Part shown: piece after piece, positions 28,118-37,265 of the stretch
Position numbering within the stretch: position 1 is the stretch's first letter
How the letters are laid out: each line of letters opens with the position of its first letter
Origin: Synoicihabitans lomoniglobus
Lineage (GTDB): Bacteria; Verrucomicrobiota; Verrucomicrobiia; Opitutales; Opitutaceae
Reading direction: 5' to 3'
DNA length: 64,000 bases
Assembly (NCBI RefSeq): GCF_029023725.1
Contig: NZ_CP119075.1
Span: 677,501-741,500, forward strand
Notes under the pieces: generated by a model
Told to the model about the DNA's origin: nothing
The model's input: only the letters and a program-made list of their open reading frames with translations
Database searches by the model: none
Translations under genes and position numbers: made by a program

Positions 28118-28705
28118 ATGCCTGCTCGTTCCACTTCCCCTTCCACCGCCGTTTCTTCGGCGAAGACTTCACCCGACTCACTGTCGCTCGTCGCCCAGCT
28201 CGTCAAAGCGCTGGACGATAAAAAGGCGGGCGATCTGCGTGTGCTCTCCGTGGGGGAGCATTCCAGTATCACCGACTATTTGATTCTGGCCTCCGGGCAG
28301 GCGAACACCCACCTGCGCGCTCTCCGCATCGAAGCCGAGCGCACCCTCGATGCCGCCGGTGCCCCGATCGCGGGCATCGAGTCCGGTGATGAGAGCGGCT
28401 GGATCGTTTTCGACGCGTATCAGATCATGATCCATCTGTTCATGCCCGAGCAACGTGAGGTCTACCAATTGGAGCAATTATGGCGGGACGCCGATGAGAT
28501 CGACGTGGAGAAGCTCCTGAATCCGCCAAAACCCAAGGCACCGGCCAAACGGAAGACCGCGACTAAAAAGACCGCGGCTAAGAAGACGGCAGCCAAGAAG
28601 ACGGCCGTGAAGAAGAAGGCACCGGCCAAAAAGGCGGTGGCGGTGAAAAAAGTGGCCAAGAAGGCCGCCGCCAAAAAGACGACGGTCAAAAAGAAATCGG
28701 CTTGA
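28118..28705 (+). CDS. rsfS: Ribosomal silencing factor RsfS with Lys/Ala-rich tail
   Basis: 195 residues. Residues about 22-130 are the RsfS/DUF143 core (LDDKKAGDLRVL, ITDYLILASGQAN, GWIVFDAYQIMIHLF), which binds ribosomal protein L14 and blocks subunit joining in starvation. The final 60 residues are an unusual low-complexity extension of KK, TAAKK and KKAP units, like bacterial histone-H1-type tails. Standard RsfS proteins are about 105-130 residues and lack this. The start directly follows the nadD stop. The tail may add rRNA or nucleic-acid binding; that is an inference. Confidence 0.93.
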   Translation: MPARSTSPSTAVSSAKTSPDSLSLVAQLVKALDDKKAGDLRVLSVGEHSSITDYLILASGQANTHLRALRIEAERTLDAAGAPIAGIESGDESGWIVFDAYQIMIHLFMPEQREVYQLEQLWRDADEIDVEKLLNPPKPKAPAKRKTATKKTAAKKTAAKKTAVKKKAPAKKAVAVKKVAKKAAAKKTTVKKKSA

Positions 28706-28783
28706 GCCTGGCGGTCTGGTCTCGGCCGGGCAATGAAAGGGCCGGGCGGAGGTGGTCAGCAATGCTGACGCATCCCGCGGGGT

Positions 28784-29842
28784 TCAGAAACCGTAGCCGA
28801 TCGAACTGGTGATGCGCTGGTCCGTTTTGGCGTCGCTGGTGGAGACCGCGTTGTCGAACTCGTATTCGTAGCGCAGGTTGATCTGGATGCGTTCGGTGAT
28901 TTGGCCCTGCAGCGCGGTGTTGAAACGCACTTTGTAGTTGGGCAGATCTTCGGTGGTGGGCGTCGGCTGGTTGGCGACGGTGACGAAGCGGGAGCGGCCA
29001 TCGGGGGAGTATTGCGCCACGGCATCCTGCACGAACTTGATGCGTTTGCTGATCTGGTAGGAATAGTCCTGAAAGAGTTCGATCAGGGTATAGAAATTGC
29101 CGTCGAGGGATTCTTCGTTGCGATATTGGGCGGTCAAACCACCGCCGATGTTCACGGCGTGGTCGTCGGATTTGAAGAGGCGGTAGCCGGCACCGATGTT
29201 TTGTTCCCAGTTGTCGGTAATGTTCTTCAGATCGTCGCGGTAGTAACTGCTCAAGGACTGTGCGAATGTGCGCTCCCCGAGTTCACGGCGCCAACGGAAG
29301 CTGCCGTCGTAGCGACTCTTGTTGACCACATTGTCCTGTTCGCCGCGCAGGATGCGGGTGTTGGCCTTGAAGGTATTGACGCCGTAGGTTCGCTCGGCGG
29401 TGGCTCGCAGGTCGATATTGATGGAGTCCTTGCGACCCTGTTCCTGGCGAAAACCCAGTTCGACGCTGCCGGACCAGGGGGTGATCTTGGCCGCCACCTT
29501 TGCTTTTGGGGAGGCATCGGGTGCTTGGGGCGGAACCGCGGGAGCGGCTTGTTCTGCGGTTGCCGCTTCCTGTGCATCTGATTCGACGACGACAGGAGCG
29601 ATGGCGGCGAGTTCGGGCACGGGAATGGAGCTTCCTAATTTTACGTCGGCGGTGGAAACCTCGATCCGACCAACCATGGGGGCGTCGAAAACGATGATTT
29701 CGTCGGTTTGGCTCACGACCTCACCGCTCAGTCGGTCGCCATTGTGGAAAATCAATTCTTCGGCGTGGAGTGGGCCTGTGCATGCGGAAGCCACCAGAAG
29801 AAGCAGGAAAGTGAAATGCGAATTGAGCGGTGCGGATACCAT
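28784..29842 (-). CDS. DUF481-family outer-membrane protein
   Basis: 352 residues from ATG 29842 (the frame opens 40 codons earlier without a signal peptide). A signal sequence (HFTFLLLLVASACTGPLHA) leads into a segment ELIFHNGDRLSGEVV repeated in related proteins, then an Ala/Pro/Glu-rich linker (about 85-135) and a C-terminal DUF481 beta-barrel-like region with alternating aromatic strands, ending in IGYGF, a C-terminal Phe typical of outer-membrane barrels. DUF481 proteins are salt-stress-linked in some Gram-negatives, but the function is unknown. Single gene, convergent with nadD-rsfS. Confidence 0.82.
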   Translation of the reverse strand: MVSAPLNSHFTFLLLLVASACTGPLHAEELIFHNGDRLSGEVVSQTDEIIVFDAPMVGRIEVSTADVKLGSSIPVPELAAIAPVVVESDAQEAATAEQAAPAVPPQAPDASPKAKVAAKITPWSGSVELGFRQEQGRKDSINIDLRATAERTYGVNTFKANTRILRGEQDNVVNKSRYDGSFRWRRELGERTFAQSLSSYYRDDLKNITDNWEQNIGAGYRLFKSDDHAVNIGGGLTAQYRNEESLDGNFYTLIELFQDYSYQISKRIKFVQDAVAQYSPDGRSRFVTVANQPTPTTEDLPNYKVRFNTALQGQITERIQINLRYEYEFDNAVSTSDAKTDQRITSSIGYGF

Positions 29843-30157
29843 TTTGCTTAAACGAGCACGTAAATGCGGACTTTCCTGACGAACAACAGATGAATCCGTT
29901 TTGGGATGTAAAAAGCCCCTGAATTGTTCCGCCGGGGGTGTCGTTTCGCAATGGATTGGCATTGGTGGATCCCACCTATGGCCCTGAAACTAAATGAGAT
30001 GCCGAAGACAAATTGTGCGGTTAGCGCTTAAATTGGTTGCGTAATAATACCCACAAGTCGTTTGCAAGATTGCACTTGCGATAAATAAATCGACCCGGCT
30101 TGCTGGAAGAACGCTCATTTCCGGGCGCATATCATAATCATAATCCAGACCACACAT
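29843..30157. promoter_or_regulatory. Intergenic region upstream of DUF481 and pilin genes
   Basis: 315 bases between divergent genes, AT-richer toward the pilin. A possible promoter for the pilin is ttgcaa (30062-30067) with ataaat (30085-30090), 17 bases apart. It overlaps a small hairpin (gcaag/cttgc, 30064-30079). I saw no clear sigma-54 site although pilin genes often use one. No coding sequence is supported here. Confidence 0.3.
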
Positions 30158-30514
30158 ATGAAGAACAACAATTCCTCCAAGGGCTTTACGCTCGTTGAAA
30201 TCATGATCGTTGTCGTCATCATCGGCCTCTTGGCTGCGATGGCCATTCCGGCGTTCCAAAAGGTCCGCGCCAGCTCGCAGGACAAGGCGGTTCTCAACAA
30301 CCTCCGTCAACTCGGTTCCGCCGCTGACCAATACTTCCTCGAGAACGGTGTCAGTGAAGTCACGTCTTCCTCCCTCGTGGGCACGAACTCCAGCAACTAC
30401 ATCAAGTCCGTGCAGACCGTTGCGGGTGAGACCTACGTCACGACCCTCGAGCAGGGTGCTGCCGTTACCGCGTTCGACGTCGCCGGTGCTCGCACGATCA
30501 CCTACAATAACTGA
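30158..30514 (+). CDS. Type IV pilin-like prepilin
   Basis: 118 residues. A short leader ending in Gly9 precedes FTLVEIMIVVVIIGLLAAMAIP, the prepilin peptidase recognition site with N-methylated Phe10, Glu14 (position 5 of the mature protein) and the hydrophobic N-terminal helix. The mature part is small, like verrucomicrobial pilin or major pseudopilin (GspG-type) proteins, and lacks an obvious disulfide pair. No other pilus genes are adjacent. A terminator follows, then a run of membrane glycosyltransferases, so pilin glycosylation is possible. It could alternatively be a type II secretion pseudopilin. Confidence 0.88.
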   Translation: MKNNNSSKGFTLVEIMIVVVIIGLLAAMAIPAFQKVRASSQDKAVLNNLRQLGSAADQYFLENGVSEVTSSSLVGTNSSNYIKSVQTVAGETYVTTLEQGAAVTAFDVAGARTITYNN

Positions 30515-30535
30515 TTCGTTCTTGCCGAACTTTCG

Positions 30536-30566
30536 AGCCGCCCAATTCATTGGGCGGCTTTTTTTA
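30536..30566 (+). terminator. Rho-independent terminator after the pilin gene
   Basis: A 10-bp stem (30536-30545 pairing with 30550-30559) with a 4-base loop, followed by T residues 30559-30565. The T run directly abuts the ATG of the next gene (30566), so it may also act as an attenuator. Confidence 0.88.
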
Positions 30567-32437
30567 TGCTTACACAGATCGCTAAGAACCGCCGGCTTTG
30601 GTTGTTACTGCTCATGGCCGGTTTGGTGTTGGTCACCACGCGGTGGGCCCTCACGCCAAGTCAGTCCTTCAACTTTGTCGCCCAGTTCGGATATTGGTGC
30701 ATGTTGGCGTTGGTGATCCTGCTCGGTCGTGCGGTGGCAAAGGCCGGGGCCGGGAAATGGGTCAGGGATAATTTTGGCCGATTCGATGCGATGGTGCTCG
30801 TATTGGTGGTGGTCTGCACCTCGGTGTGGTGGTCGCACGAAAAGCCGGGTTTCAAGATTCTGGCCGATGAACTACTTTTGCTGGGCACGTCGGTGGGGAT
30901 GCACCACGAACGTTACGCCACTTATCCCAGCCGGGCGACCGATGTGCAGGGGCCGTTTCAGATCATCGAGCGGGTGCTCGACAAGCGTCCGTTGCTTTTC
31001 CCTTTTCTGGTTTCGACCGTGCATGACCTCACCGGCTACCGGGTGGAAAACGGTTTCTATTTCAATCGCGGACTGGGGATCGCTTTTCTTTTGCTGGTAT
31101 ACGTTTTGGGTTGGCAAATGGGAGGCCGTCGCTGGGCGGGGGTATTGGCGTTGTTATTGTTTGCCGGTCTGCCTCTGGCCGCGCAGCAGAGTGCGGGCTG
31201 CGGTTTCGAATTACTTAACCTGTTTTTCATGGCCGCGTTCATGTTGGGCATGTTGGCCTACCTGCGGCGGCCGGATGCGCTCCGACTCGAGGTCATGGTG
31301 TATACCGCTTTGGCACTGGCGGCCTGTCGCTATGAGTCGATCCTGTTCATGGGTCCGATGGCGCTGGCGGCTTTGATTGGGTGGTGGCGTCGCCAACGCA
31401 TTGATGTTTCGTGGCCGGTGTTGATTTCTCCGGTGTTTTTGGCGATGTGGCTCACCCAGAATCGCATTTTTTCCGGTGATTCCACGGCGTGGCAGATGGC
31501 GAGCAAGGAGGGCACGAGTTCGCCGTTTGGGTTGGAATACCTCGTGCCGAATTTTGGTCATGCGTTGGCGTTCTTTTTTGATTTTGACGGCTACCAACCG
31601 AGCTCGGCGATCTTTGCGGCCCTGGGGTTATTGGCTTTGCCGTTTCTCCTGTTGTGGGTGGTGCGCAAACTTCGCACGGCTGCTGAAACAACCGCCGACG
31701 AACTCACCTGGATTCTCTCCGGGGCCGGTTTGTTCGGCATTACCGCCATCATGTTGCTCTATTTCTGGGGGCAATTTGATGACCGCATCATCAATCGGCT
31801 GAGTTTACCGACCCATCTGTTCATGATGCTTGCGATTGTGGTGGTGGTGCGCTCGATCGCGAAAACCGACCGGGTATGGAAATGGCTGACCGGAGTGGTG
31901 GCGTTTGCGGCGATTGCGCAGAGTTTGCCCGTGATGGCCAAACTCGCCTACGAGGTGGATTATTCACCCGGATTGGAAATGAAATTGCGGGAGAAGTTTC
32001 TTAAGGAACAGCCCGAGAAGGACTTTCTGGTGCTCGATAACGACGCGGTCTTTTGGATTGTTCATGGATTGCCGTCGGCCGGCGTAATTGGGGCCCGGGA
32101 TCGGGCGGAGTCTCTGGCGTATCATCTGCGCAATCACAGTTTCTCGGGCATCTATGTCTTTCAAACGGTGCGGGTGAACAGTGATACCGGAGCGTATTAT
32201 ATTGATCCCACGGAAGACATGGGGCCCCAATTTGAACTGGAAACGGTTTGGCAGCAAAAGACGGAGACGCTGATGTTTGTGCGATTCAGCCGCATCATTT
32301 CGGTCGATCTCGACGGAGAAACGGTGCGCGAAGTGCGTGACGCGGTGCCGACTACCACGGGACACCTGAATACACCGGAGCAGATTGAGGAGATTCGGAC
32401 GCTCTACTTGGAGAACTGGATCAAACAATTGCCGTGA
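30566..32437 (+). CDS. Multi-pass membrane protein, GT-C glycosyltransferase-like
   Basis: 623 residues with about 10-12 membrane helices over residues 10-460 and a soluble C-terminal domain. An Asp-Glu pair in the first large loop (KPGFKILADELLL) and the overall layout resemble ArnT/PMT-type (GT39/GT83) transferases that use polyprenyl-phosphate sugars. The start sits directly after a terminator T run without a visible ribosome site. The stop overlaps the GTG start of a paralogous gene (32434). Sugar and acceptor are unknown; the pilin upstream is a candidate acceptor. Confidence 0.68.
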   Translation: MLTQIAKNRRLWLLLLMAGLVLVTTRWALTPSQSFNFVAQFGYWCMLALVILLGRAVAKAGAGKWVRDNFGRFDAMVLVLVVVCTSVWWSHEKPGFKILADELLLLGTSVGMHHERYATYPSRATDVQGPFQIIERVLDKRPLLFPFLVSTVHDLTGYRVENGFYFNRGLGIAFLLLVYVLGWQMGGRRWAGVLALLLFAGLPLAAQQSAGCGFELLNLFFMAAFMLGMLAYLRRPDALRLEVMVYTALALAACRYESILFMGPMALAALIGWWRRQRIDVSWPVLISPVFLAMWLTQNRIFSGDSTAWQMASKEGTSSPFGLEYLVPNFGHALAFFFDFDGYQPSSAIFAALGLLALPFLLLWVVRKLRTAAETTADELTWILSGAGLFGITAIMLLYFWGQFDDRIINRLSLPTHLFMMLAIVVVVRSIAKTDRVWKWLTGVVAFAAIAQSLPVMAKLAYEVDYSPGLEMKLREKFLKEQPEKDFLVLDNDAVFWIVHGLPSAGVIGARDRAESLAYHLRNHSFSGIYVFQTVRVNSDTGAYYIDPTEDMGPQFELETVWQQKTETLMFVRFSRIISVDLDGETVREVRDAVPTTTGHLNTPEQIEEIRTLYLENWIKQLP

Positions 32438-34302
32438 AATTCATTGAGCCAAAGGGGGCGAGTCATTCGAACTTTATGCTGTTCGGCGTGGCGTGGCGTT
32501 CGGCCGCAGGCCGCAAACTGGTGGTGCGCTTGGTGGCATTTACGGCGACAGCGGTCGCGGCGATCGTAGGGGGATTTCTATATTTTACTCCGGTTAAAGC
32601 AGGGGAATTGGTGCGGCAATACGGTTACTTCGGTATCGCCGGCACATTGATTTGGTTTCTGGTGTTGGTGCGCCGGGATCTGCCCGCCGCCAGATCATGG
32701 GTGCGGGTAATGACAGTATCGGAGTTCAAACACCTTTGCTGGATGGTGGGCGGCTTGAGTGTCCTCGCATGGGTCGCATTTCCGCTGAGCTATAAGGTGA
32801 TGTTCGATGAGTTGGTGCTGCAGGCCACCTCGTGGAACCTGCATCGCATGCGGGAGGTGGGCACGATTGTGCGGGGTTATGATGTGGAAGGAGTGTTTCT
32901 TCCGCTCTTTGTCTACGTGGACAAGCGGCCCTACTTTTTTGCGTTTCTGGTGTCGTTGGTGCACGACGTTTTGGGATTCCGGGAATCCAACGGATTCTTG
33001 TTCAACGCGGTGTTGTTCCCGATGGTTTTAGTGTTGTTCTACGCCATCGTGCGGCGATTGGCTCCGGCTCGGGTGGCGCTCGCGGGATTGGCTTGTTTTG
33101 GCGCCACTCCGTTGCTGGCTCAAAATGCGAACGGGTCGGGAATGGACTTGCTGAACTTGGGCATGATTCTGCTCACGATCCTGCTGGCGGCCCGATATTT
33201 GCAGCGGCCGGATGACCATCGGCTCTCCGTGTTGCTGATTGCTTGCGTGCTGTTGGCGCAGACGCGATACGAGTCATTGCTGTTTGTGGTCACGACGGGA
33301 CTAGTCGTGATCGAAGGCTGGCGCCGGGCGGGGCGCGTATTGTTGCCTGTCACGGCCATCCTGACACCTTTATTGCTCATTCCGAGTGGGTTGCACAATA
33401 GCTATCTCTCCGGGACGCCTGCGCTGTGGGAATTGAAAGAGAACATGGATTCTCGTTTCAACTTCGTGCACGTCATGACGAATTTGCAGCATGCATGGTC
33501 TTATTTTTTCAATTTGGGCTTCGGGTCACTCGGGTCTATCTGGCTCTCGCTTTGTGGACTGCCGGCCCTGCTGGTGGGGTTGTTTTTAGCCGGTAAGCAT
33601 TGGCGTAGCTGGCGCTACACTGATTCCACGATTGTTTCCGTCATGTTGGCGGGAATCGCCATTTTGGCTAATCTTGGACTATTGATGGCGTATTTTTGGG
33701 GCCAGCTGGATGACCCGATTGTATCGCGCCTGATCATGCCGTTTACGGTGTTGATGGGAGTGGCCATCGTAGTCGCACTCAGAACCATCGAATCGCGAGG
33801 TTGGCCCCTTGCCCGTTGGGTCTTGGGCGGTGCGCTGTTGTATCATCTTTCTTGGGGCTTGCCGGCCGCAAACCATCATCGACGCATCAATCAACTGGCC
33901 AACGAAATGGAGTGGGAGGTGCGTGCCATATCGCGCATGTCGCCACGTTCACGTCTCATCCTGACCGACAAATCCTCGCTCAATTGGATGATTCGCGGAA
34001 TTCCGTCGATCATTTTGGAAAACGCGGATTCACGGGCCGAACAGATCCAGTTTCATCTCGATCATGGCACATTCGAAGAGGTTTTGGTCACGCAGCGGAT
34101 TCGCCCGATCAGCATTGACGGTGGGTTCGAAGTGGATCCGCGGGATCGCATTTCCGCACGTTTTGTTTTGGAACCGGTGATCGAGCGAATGCACGGAGCT
34201 CGCTTGGTGCGGATTAGTCGTGTTGTCGAAATTAAAGCCGAACCGGAACAGGATCAATCAATGGGGACTTCATCCGAGGACGGGACCGACTCATCCGTAT
34301 AG
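32434..34302 (+). CDS. Multi-pass membrane protein, GT-C-like, paralogue of the preceding gene
   Basis: 622 residues, GTG start overlapping the previous TGA. Same architecture as the upstream protein: loop with FDELVLQATSWNLHRMREV (compare ADELLLLGTSVGMHHERYA), then KRPYFFAFLVSLVHD (compare KRPLLFPFLVSTVHD), NGSGMDLLNL (compare SAGCGFELLNL), about 10-12 helices and a C-terminal soluble part (LNWMIRGIPS, compare FWIVHGLPS). The pair are tandem duplicates. The last 49 bases overlap the convergent gene at 34254. Confidence 0.68.
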   Translation: MKFIEPKGASHSNFMLFGVAWRSAAGRKLVVRLVAFTATAVAAIVGGFLYFTPVKAGELVRQYGYFGIAGTLIWFLVLVRRDLPAARSWVRVMTVSEFKHLCWMVGGLSVLAWVAFPLSYKVMFDELVLQATSWNLHRMREVGTIVRGYDVEGVFLPLFVYVDKRPYFFAFLVSLVHDVLGFRESNGFLFNAVLFPMVLVLFYAIVRRLAPARVALAGLACFGATPLLAQNANGSGMDLLNLGMILLTILLAARYLQRPDDHRLSVLLIACVLLAQTRYESLLFVVTTGLVVIEGWRRAGRVLLPVTAILTPLLLIPSGLHNSYLSGTPALWELKENMDSRFNFVHVMTNLQHAWSYFFNLGFGSLGSIWLSLCGLPALLVGLFLAGKHWRSWRYTDSTIVSVMLAGIAILANLGLLMAYFWGQLDDPIVSRLIMPFTVLMGVAIVVALRTIESRGWPLARWVLGGALLYHLSWGLPAANHHRRINQLANEMEWEVRAISRMSPRSRLILTDKSSLNWMIRGIPSIILENADSRAEQIQFHLDHGTFEEVLVTQRIRPISIDGGFEVDPRDRISARFVLEPVIERMHGARLVRISRVVEIKAEPEQDQSMGTSSEDGTDSSV

Positions 34303-36353
34303 CGGGCTGCGATGGCGGCGTTGACTGCAGCCAAAGGAGAATTCACGGCCAGGTTGATGTCCGCGTCGGACAGCTCATAAACCAAAATTGAATATCCAAC
34401 ATAGTCGTCGGGTGCACGGTTCTGGAGATAGTGGCACAGTCGACCGAATTGCAGGGCCTCGTAGTTCCACAAGCGGGTGGTTACTTCCGCAGAGGTGAGC
34501 GGATTGCCCTGCATGTCTGTGATGGGGGCGCCAGCCGGGCGTTGGGAGAAGTGCTGCACCCAAGTGCGCAGTTTTGCGTAAGTGGCTTCAAAGCTCAGAG
34601 TCCATGCACCGCGCGTCGGCGTATAAACCTGTTGATACATGGTGGCGCTGATACAGTAGATGCCGCCCTGGACCTTGGCGGGGACGACCCGGGCACGTCG
34701 GTCAAAGTATGAGTCGCCGAACCTTACCGCGTCGATGCCCTCCTGCTCCGGGTCGCCGTAGCCAAAATAAGATAAGAATACGGGCTGTTCCGTGCGATGT
34801 GCTGTCAGCCAATCACGCAGGCTGGGAAGGTCCTGCCCCCAATCGAGCGAGCTATCGACAAAGATTTTGTGGGCGTTTTCGGGGCCGCCACCCAGCGCGT
34901 TGAAATAAGCCAGATAGTAAGGTCTCGTGGTGAGGGATACGGCCACGTGTGAACCGAGCAAAACTACCACCATGGCCAGCATCCACCCGCGATGTTTTAT
35001 CAAGCGCAATGCCGCGGCTCCGGCGAAAATGAACATAACGGGGTAGAGCGGCAGCATGTGCCGGTGACCGATGCTCAAGCTCGAGGTCAAGATGGTGGAA
35101 CCGTAAATTCCGAACAACGCGAGCAACGGCACAAGTCGATACCAACGTCCGCGGCGGCTGCGCAGCTGGCTGCAGGCCAGCGTGCCAAGGAAGATCAGCA
35201 GCAGCGCGGGCCCAGTGGTCTTGAGAAGAAACGCCGTGGGAAAAAACGTCCACCATCCGGTGTTGCGAAACTCGCCGGCGAAGAACGCCAGGCGAGACCG
35301 GGAATAACGATCGACATTCAACAGACCGTGAAGAAACGCCTCCGGGAACAGTTCGTGGCTTCGACAAAATTGGGCGATGGCCTGGAGGGGGCCGGGTTTG
35401 AAATTGACCGGTTGAGCCGATGCATTGCGTCCATCCGCCAGCAGCCGGGGGGTGGGCGTATCCGCCAGCGTCACCATCTCCCAAGTATGCATGTAGTATT
35501 GGTGGTCGGGATTGCTCGTCGGTCGATATCGGAAGCCGTAGCAAGCCCAGATGCACGACCACGCGATCAAAACCGCCACCACGCTGACGCCGCCCAGCAC
35601 GACGACCCGGCGGCCGCCTCGGACCCAATGGGTGGAGCCACGCCAGACCGCGACCAATGGCGCACGCCGCAGCAGGCGCGCCACGATCATGATGATTGCC
35701 ATGGGGGCGAACAAGACGGCGGAAAATTTGGAAACCGCCAGTAGTCCGGCGGCGAGTCCCGCCACGACGATTCGCGTGAGCGTCACCCGGTGACAAACCC
35801 GCCACCACGCCAGTGTGGCCAGACCGAAGCTTAATGCGGCGGCGGTATCTGACGTCGCGAGCCCACCGTGAGCGAGCAAGGTCGGACTGAACGCCGCCAA
35901 GGTGACCGAAACCAATCCACCCGCGGGGCCGAAAAGATCGCGACTCCAACAAAAGATAGTGAAGCACAAAGCCCCGGAGAGCAGGGCGATCATGCCACGG
36001 GCCGCGGCCAGAATACGGGCGGAATCGTTGCCCAGTTCGTAGAAAAAGTCTTCGCCGAGATGCCAGACTTGACCCACCTCCCACGCGGGATGATCGGGGG
36101 GGAACGGTTGGAGGTCCATGATGAGCAACGGCAGGGCGGCCCAGCGTTGCGGAAAGTTGCCGTTCTCGGGTTGGAACCGCATGTCTCCAGCTGTCCAATA
36201 CGCATAACCGGCCGTGACGTGTGCGATCTCGTCGAAGGTGGTGCTAAACTGACGCGAAACGCTCGCGGCCATCAGCACGTGCAGCCCGCACAATACCACG
36301 GCGATCCAGGTGGCCCGGGCGCGGCCGATGATTTCACGATGGGGGCGGATCAT
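34254..36353 (-). CDS. Dolichyl-phosphate-mannose-type GT-C membrane protein
   Basis: 699 residues from ATG 36353, overlapping the upstream methyltransferase stop by 4 bases (ATGA); the frame opens 15 codons earlier. Helices begin at about residue 15; the first loop has STTFDEIAHVTAGYAYW with the DE pair of PMT/ArnT-like enzymes, followed by LLAHGGLATSDTAAAL. A long soluble region (about 470-699) contains SLDWGQDLPSLRDWL, a segment common to this class of uncharacterised verrucomicrobial and planctomycetal glycosyltransferases. Likely transfers a sugar from a polyprenyl carrier to an exported protein or glycan. Its 3' end overlaps the convergent 32434 gene by 49 bases. Confidence 0.75.
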   Translation of the reverse strand: MIRPHREIIGRARATWIAVVLCGLHVLMAASVSRQFSTTFDEIAHVTAGYAYWTAGDMRFQPENGNFPQRWAALPLLIMDLQPFPPDHPAWEVGQVWHLGEDFFYELGNDSARILAAARGMIALLSGALCFTIFCWSRDLFGPAGGLVSVTLAAFSPTLLAHGGLATSDTAAALSFGLATLAWWRVCHRVTLTRIVVAGLAAGLLAVSKFSAVLFAPMAIIMIVARLLRRAPLVAVWRGSTHWVRGGRRVVVLGGVSVVAVLIAWSCIWACYGFRYRPTSNPDHQYYMHTWEMVTLADTPTPRLLADGRNASAQPVNFKPGPLQAIAQFCRSHELFPEAFLHGLLNVDRYSRSRLAFFAGEFRNTGWWTFFPTAFLLKTTGPALLLIFLGTLACSQLRSRRGRWYRLVPLLALFGIYGSTILTSSLSIGHRHMLPLYPVMFIFAGAAALRLIKHRGWMLAMVVVLLGSHVAVSLTTRPYYLAYFNALGGGPENAHKIFVDSSLDWGQDLPSLRDWLTAHRTEQPVFLSYFGYGDPEQEGIDAVRFGDSYFDRRARVVPAKVQGGIYCISATMYQQVYTPTRGAWTLSFEATYAKLRTWVQHFSQRPAGAPITDMQGNPLTSAEVTTRLWNYEALQFGRLCHYLQNRAPDDYVGYSILVYELSDADINLAVNSPLAAVNAAIAARYTDESVPSSDEVPID

Positions 36354-37129
36354 TCGGAAGACTTCTCCAACACCACGACCATGCGCGAGGCGAAGCATCG
36401 CGGTGCCAGTCGCAGCACCCGATCAACGGCTCGGTTGAGTGGACGCAACCACCCGCGGTTCAAGTTGGGCCCGCGAAAGCCCCCGGTCATAATCCACGGG
36501 AACGCCGGCAGGTAGATCACCTTGACGAGCTCCCAACCGGCTAGTGGGAACTGGTCGCGCTGGGCCCCGAACACGCGCCACGCGTTGCCTTGCGCCGCAT
36601 AGTAGTCGATCGCATCGGGAGCGAAATCGGCCGGAGCACTCCACGTGATCGCATCCCGCAATGCCAGCGGTTCGTGATGAAAAAGGCCCAGCGCGATCCG
36701 GCCGAGCAATCCGGCCGATGGTTCCATCATCACGACGCGTCCACCGGGTTGGAGGACGCGGTGCAGTTCGCTCAAAACCGTGCCGGGATAACGCAGATGA
36801 TGAAACACGTCGAAGAGCACAATCCCGGCGAGCGAGCGGTCGGCGTAGGACAGAGCATAGACGTTTTCCTGTCGGTCGAGCCACGGGTTGGGGAACAAAT
36901 CGCTGGTCACGGCGGCGGGCAGCACGGATTTCAAGTTTCCGATGCCCGACCCGCACTCCAGAACCGGGCCGTGCTCCGGCGGGGGCAGTTCGGCGGCGAT
37001 CAGTCGGTAAAACCCGGCGTATTCGGCCTGGAGCTCCGGTTTACGTTTCCAGTGCTGCAGATTCTCATGGATCTCGGCGTTGTGTTGATCGATGGCGGGG
37101 ATTGCCGGGGAATCCGAATCGAGTGGCAT
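36350..37129 (-). CDS. SAM-dependent methyltransferase (class I)
   Basis: 259 residues from ATG 37129; the frame is open to 37267 but that part overlaps the divergent promoter. A Rossmann-type SAM site (VLECGSGIGNLKS), LFDVFHHLRYPGTVLSELHRVLQPGGRVVMMEP, and a C-terminal region with two aromatic hydrophobic stretches that may associate with the membrane. Substrate unknown. It is translationally coupled to the downstream GT-C gene, which suggests a role in glycan or lipid-carrier modification. Confidence 0.82.
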   Translation of the reverse strand: MPLDSDSPAIPAIDQHNAEIHENLQHWKRKPELQAEYAGFYRLIAAELPPPEHGPVLECGSGIGNLKSVLPAAVTSDLFPNPWLDRQENVYALSYADRSLAGIVLFDVFHHLRYPGTVLSELHRVLQPGGRVVMMEPSAGLLGRIALGLFHHEPLALRDAITWSAPADFAPDAIDYYAAQGNAWRVFGAQRDQFPLAGWELVKVIYLPAFPWIMTGGFRGPNLNRGWLRPLNRAVDRVLRLAPRCFASRMVVVLEKSSE

Positions 37130-37265
37130 GACACGACGTTTCGGTGGGGTCGGGGGCTTGGCGAGTCTGCAAGTTGCCGAATCGGCAAAAATCGGGTTTT
37201 GCTTCCCTTCGCCTAGGCAAGCCCTTCCCTTGACCGGTCTTAATGGCAGATCACGTCCTTCGAAC

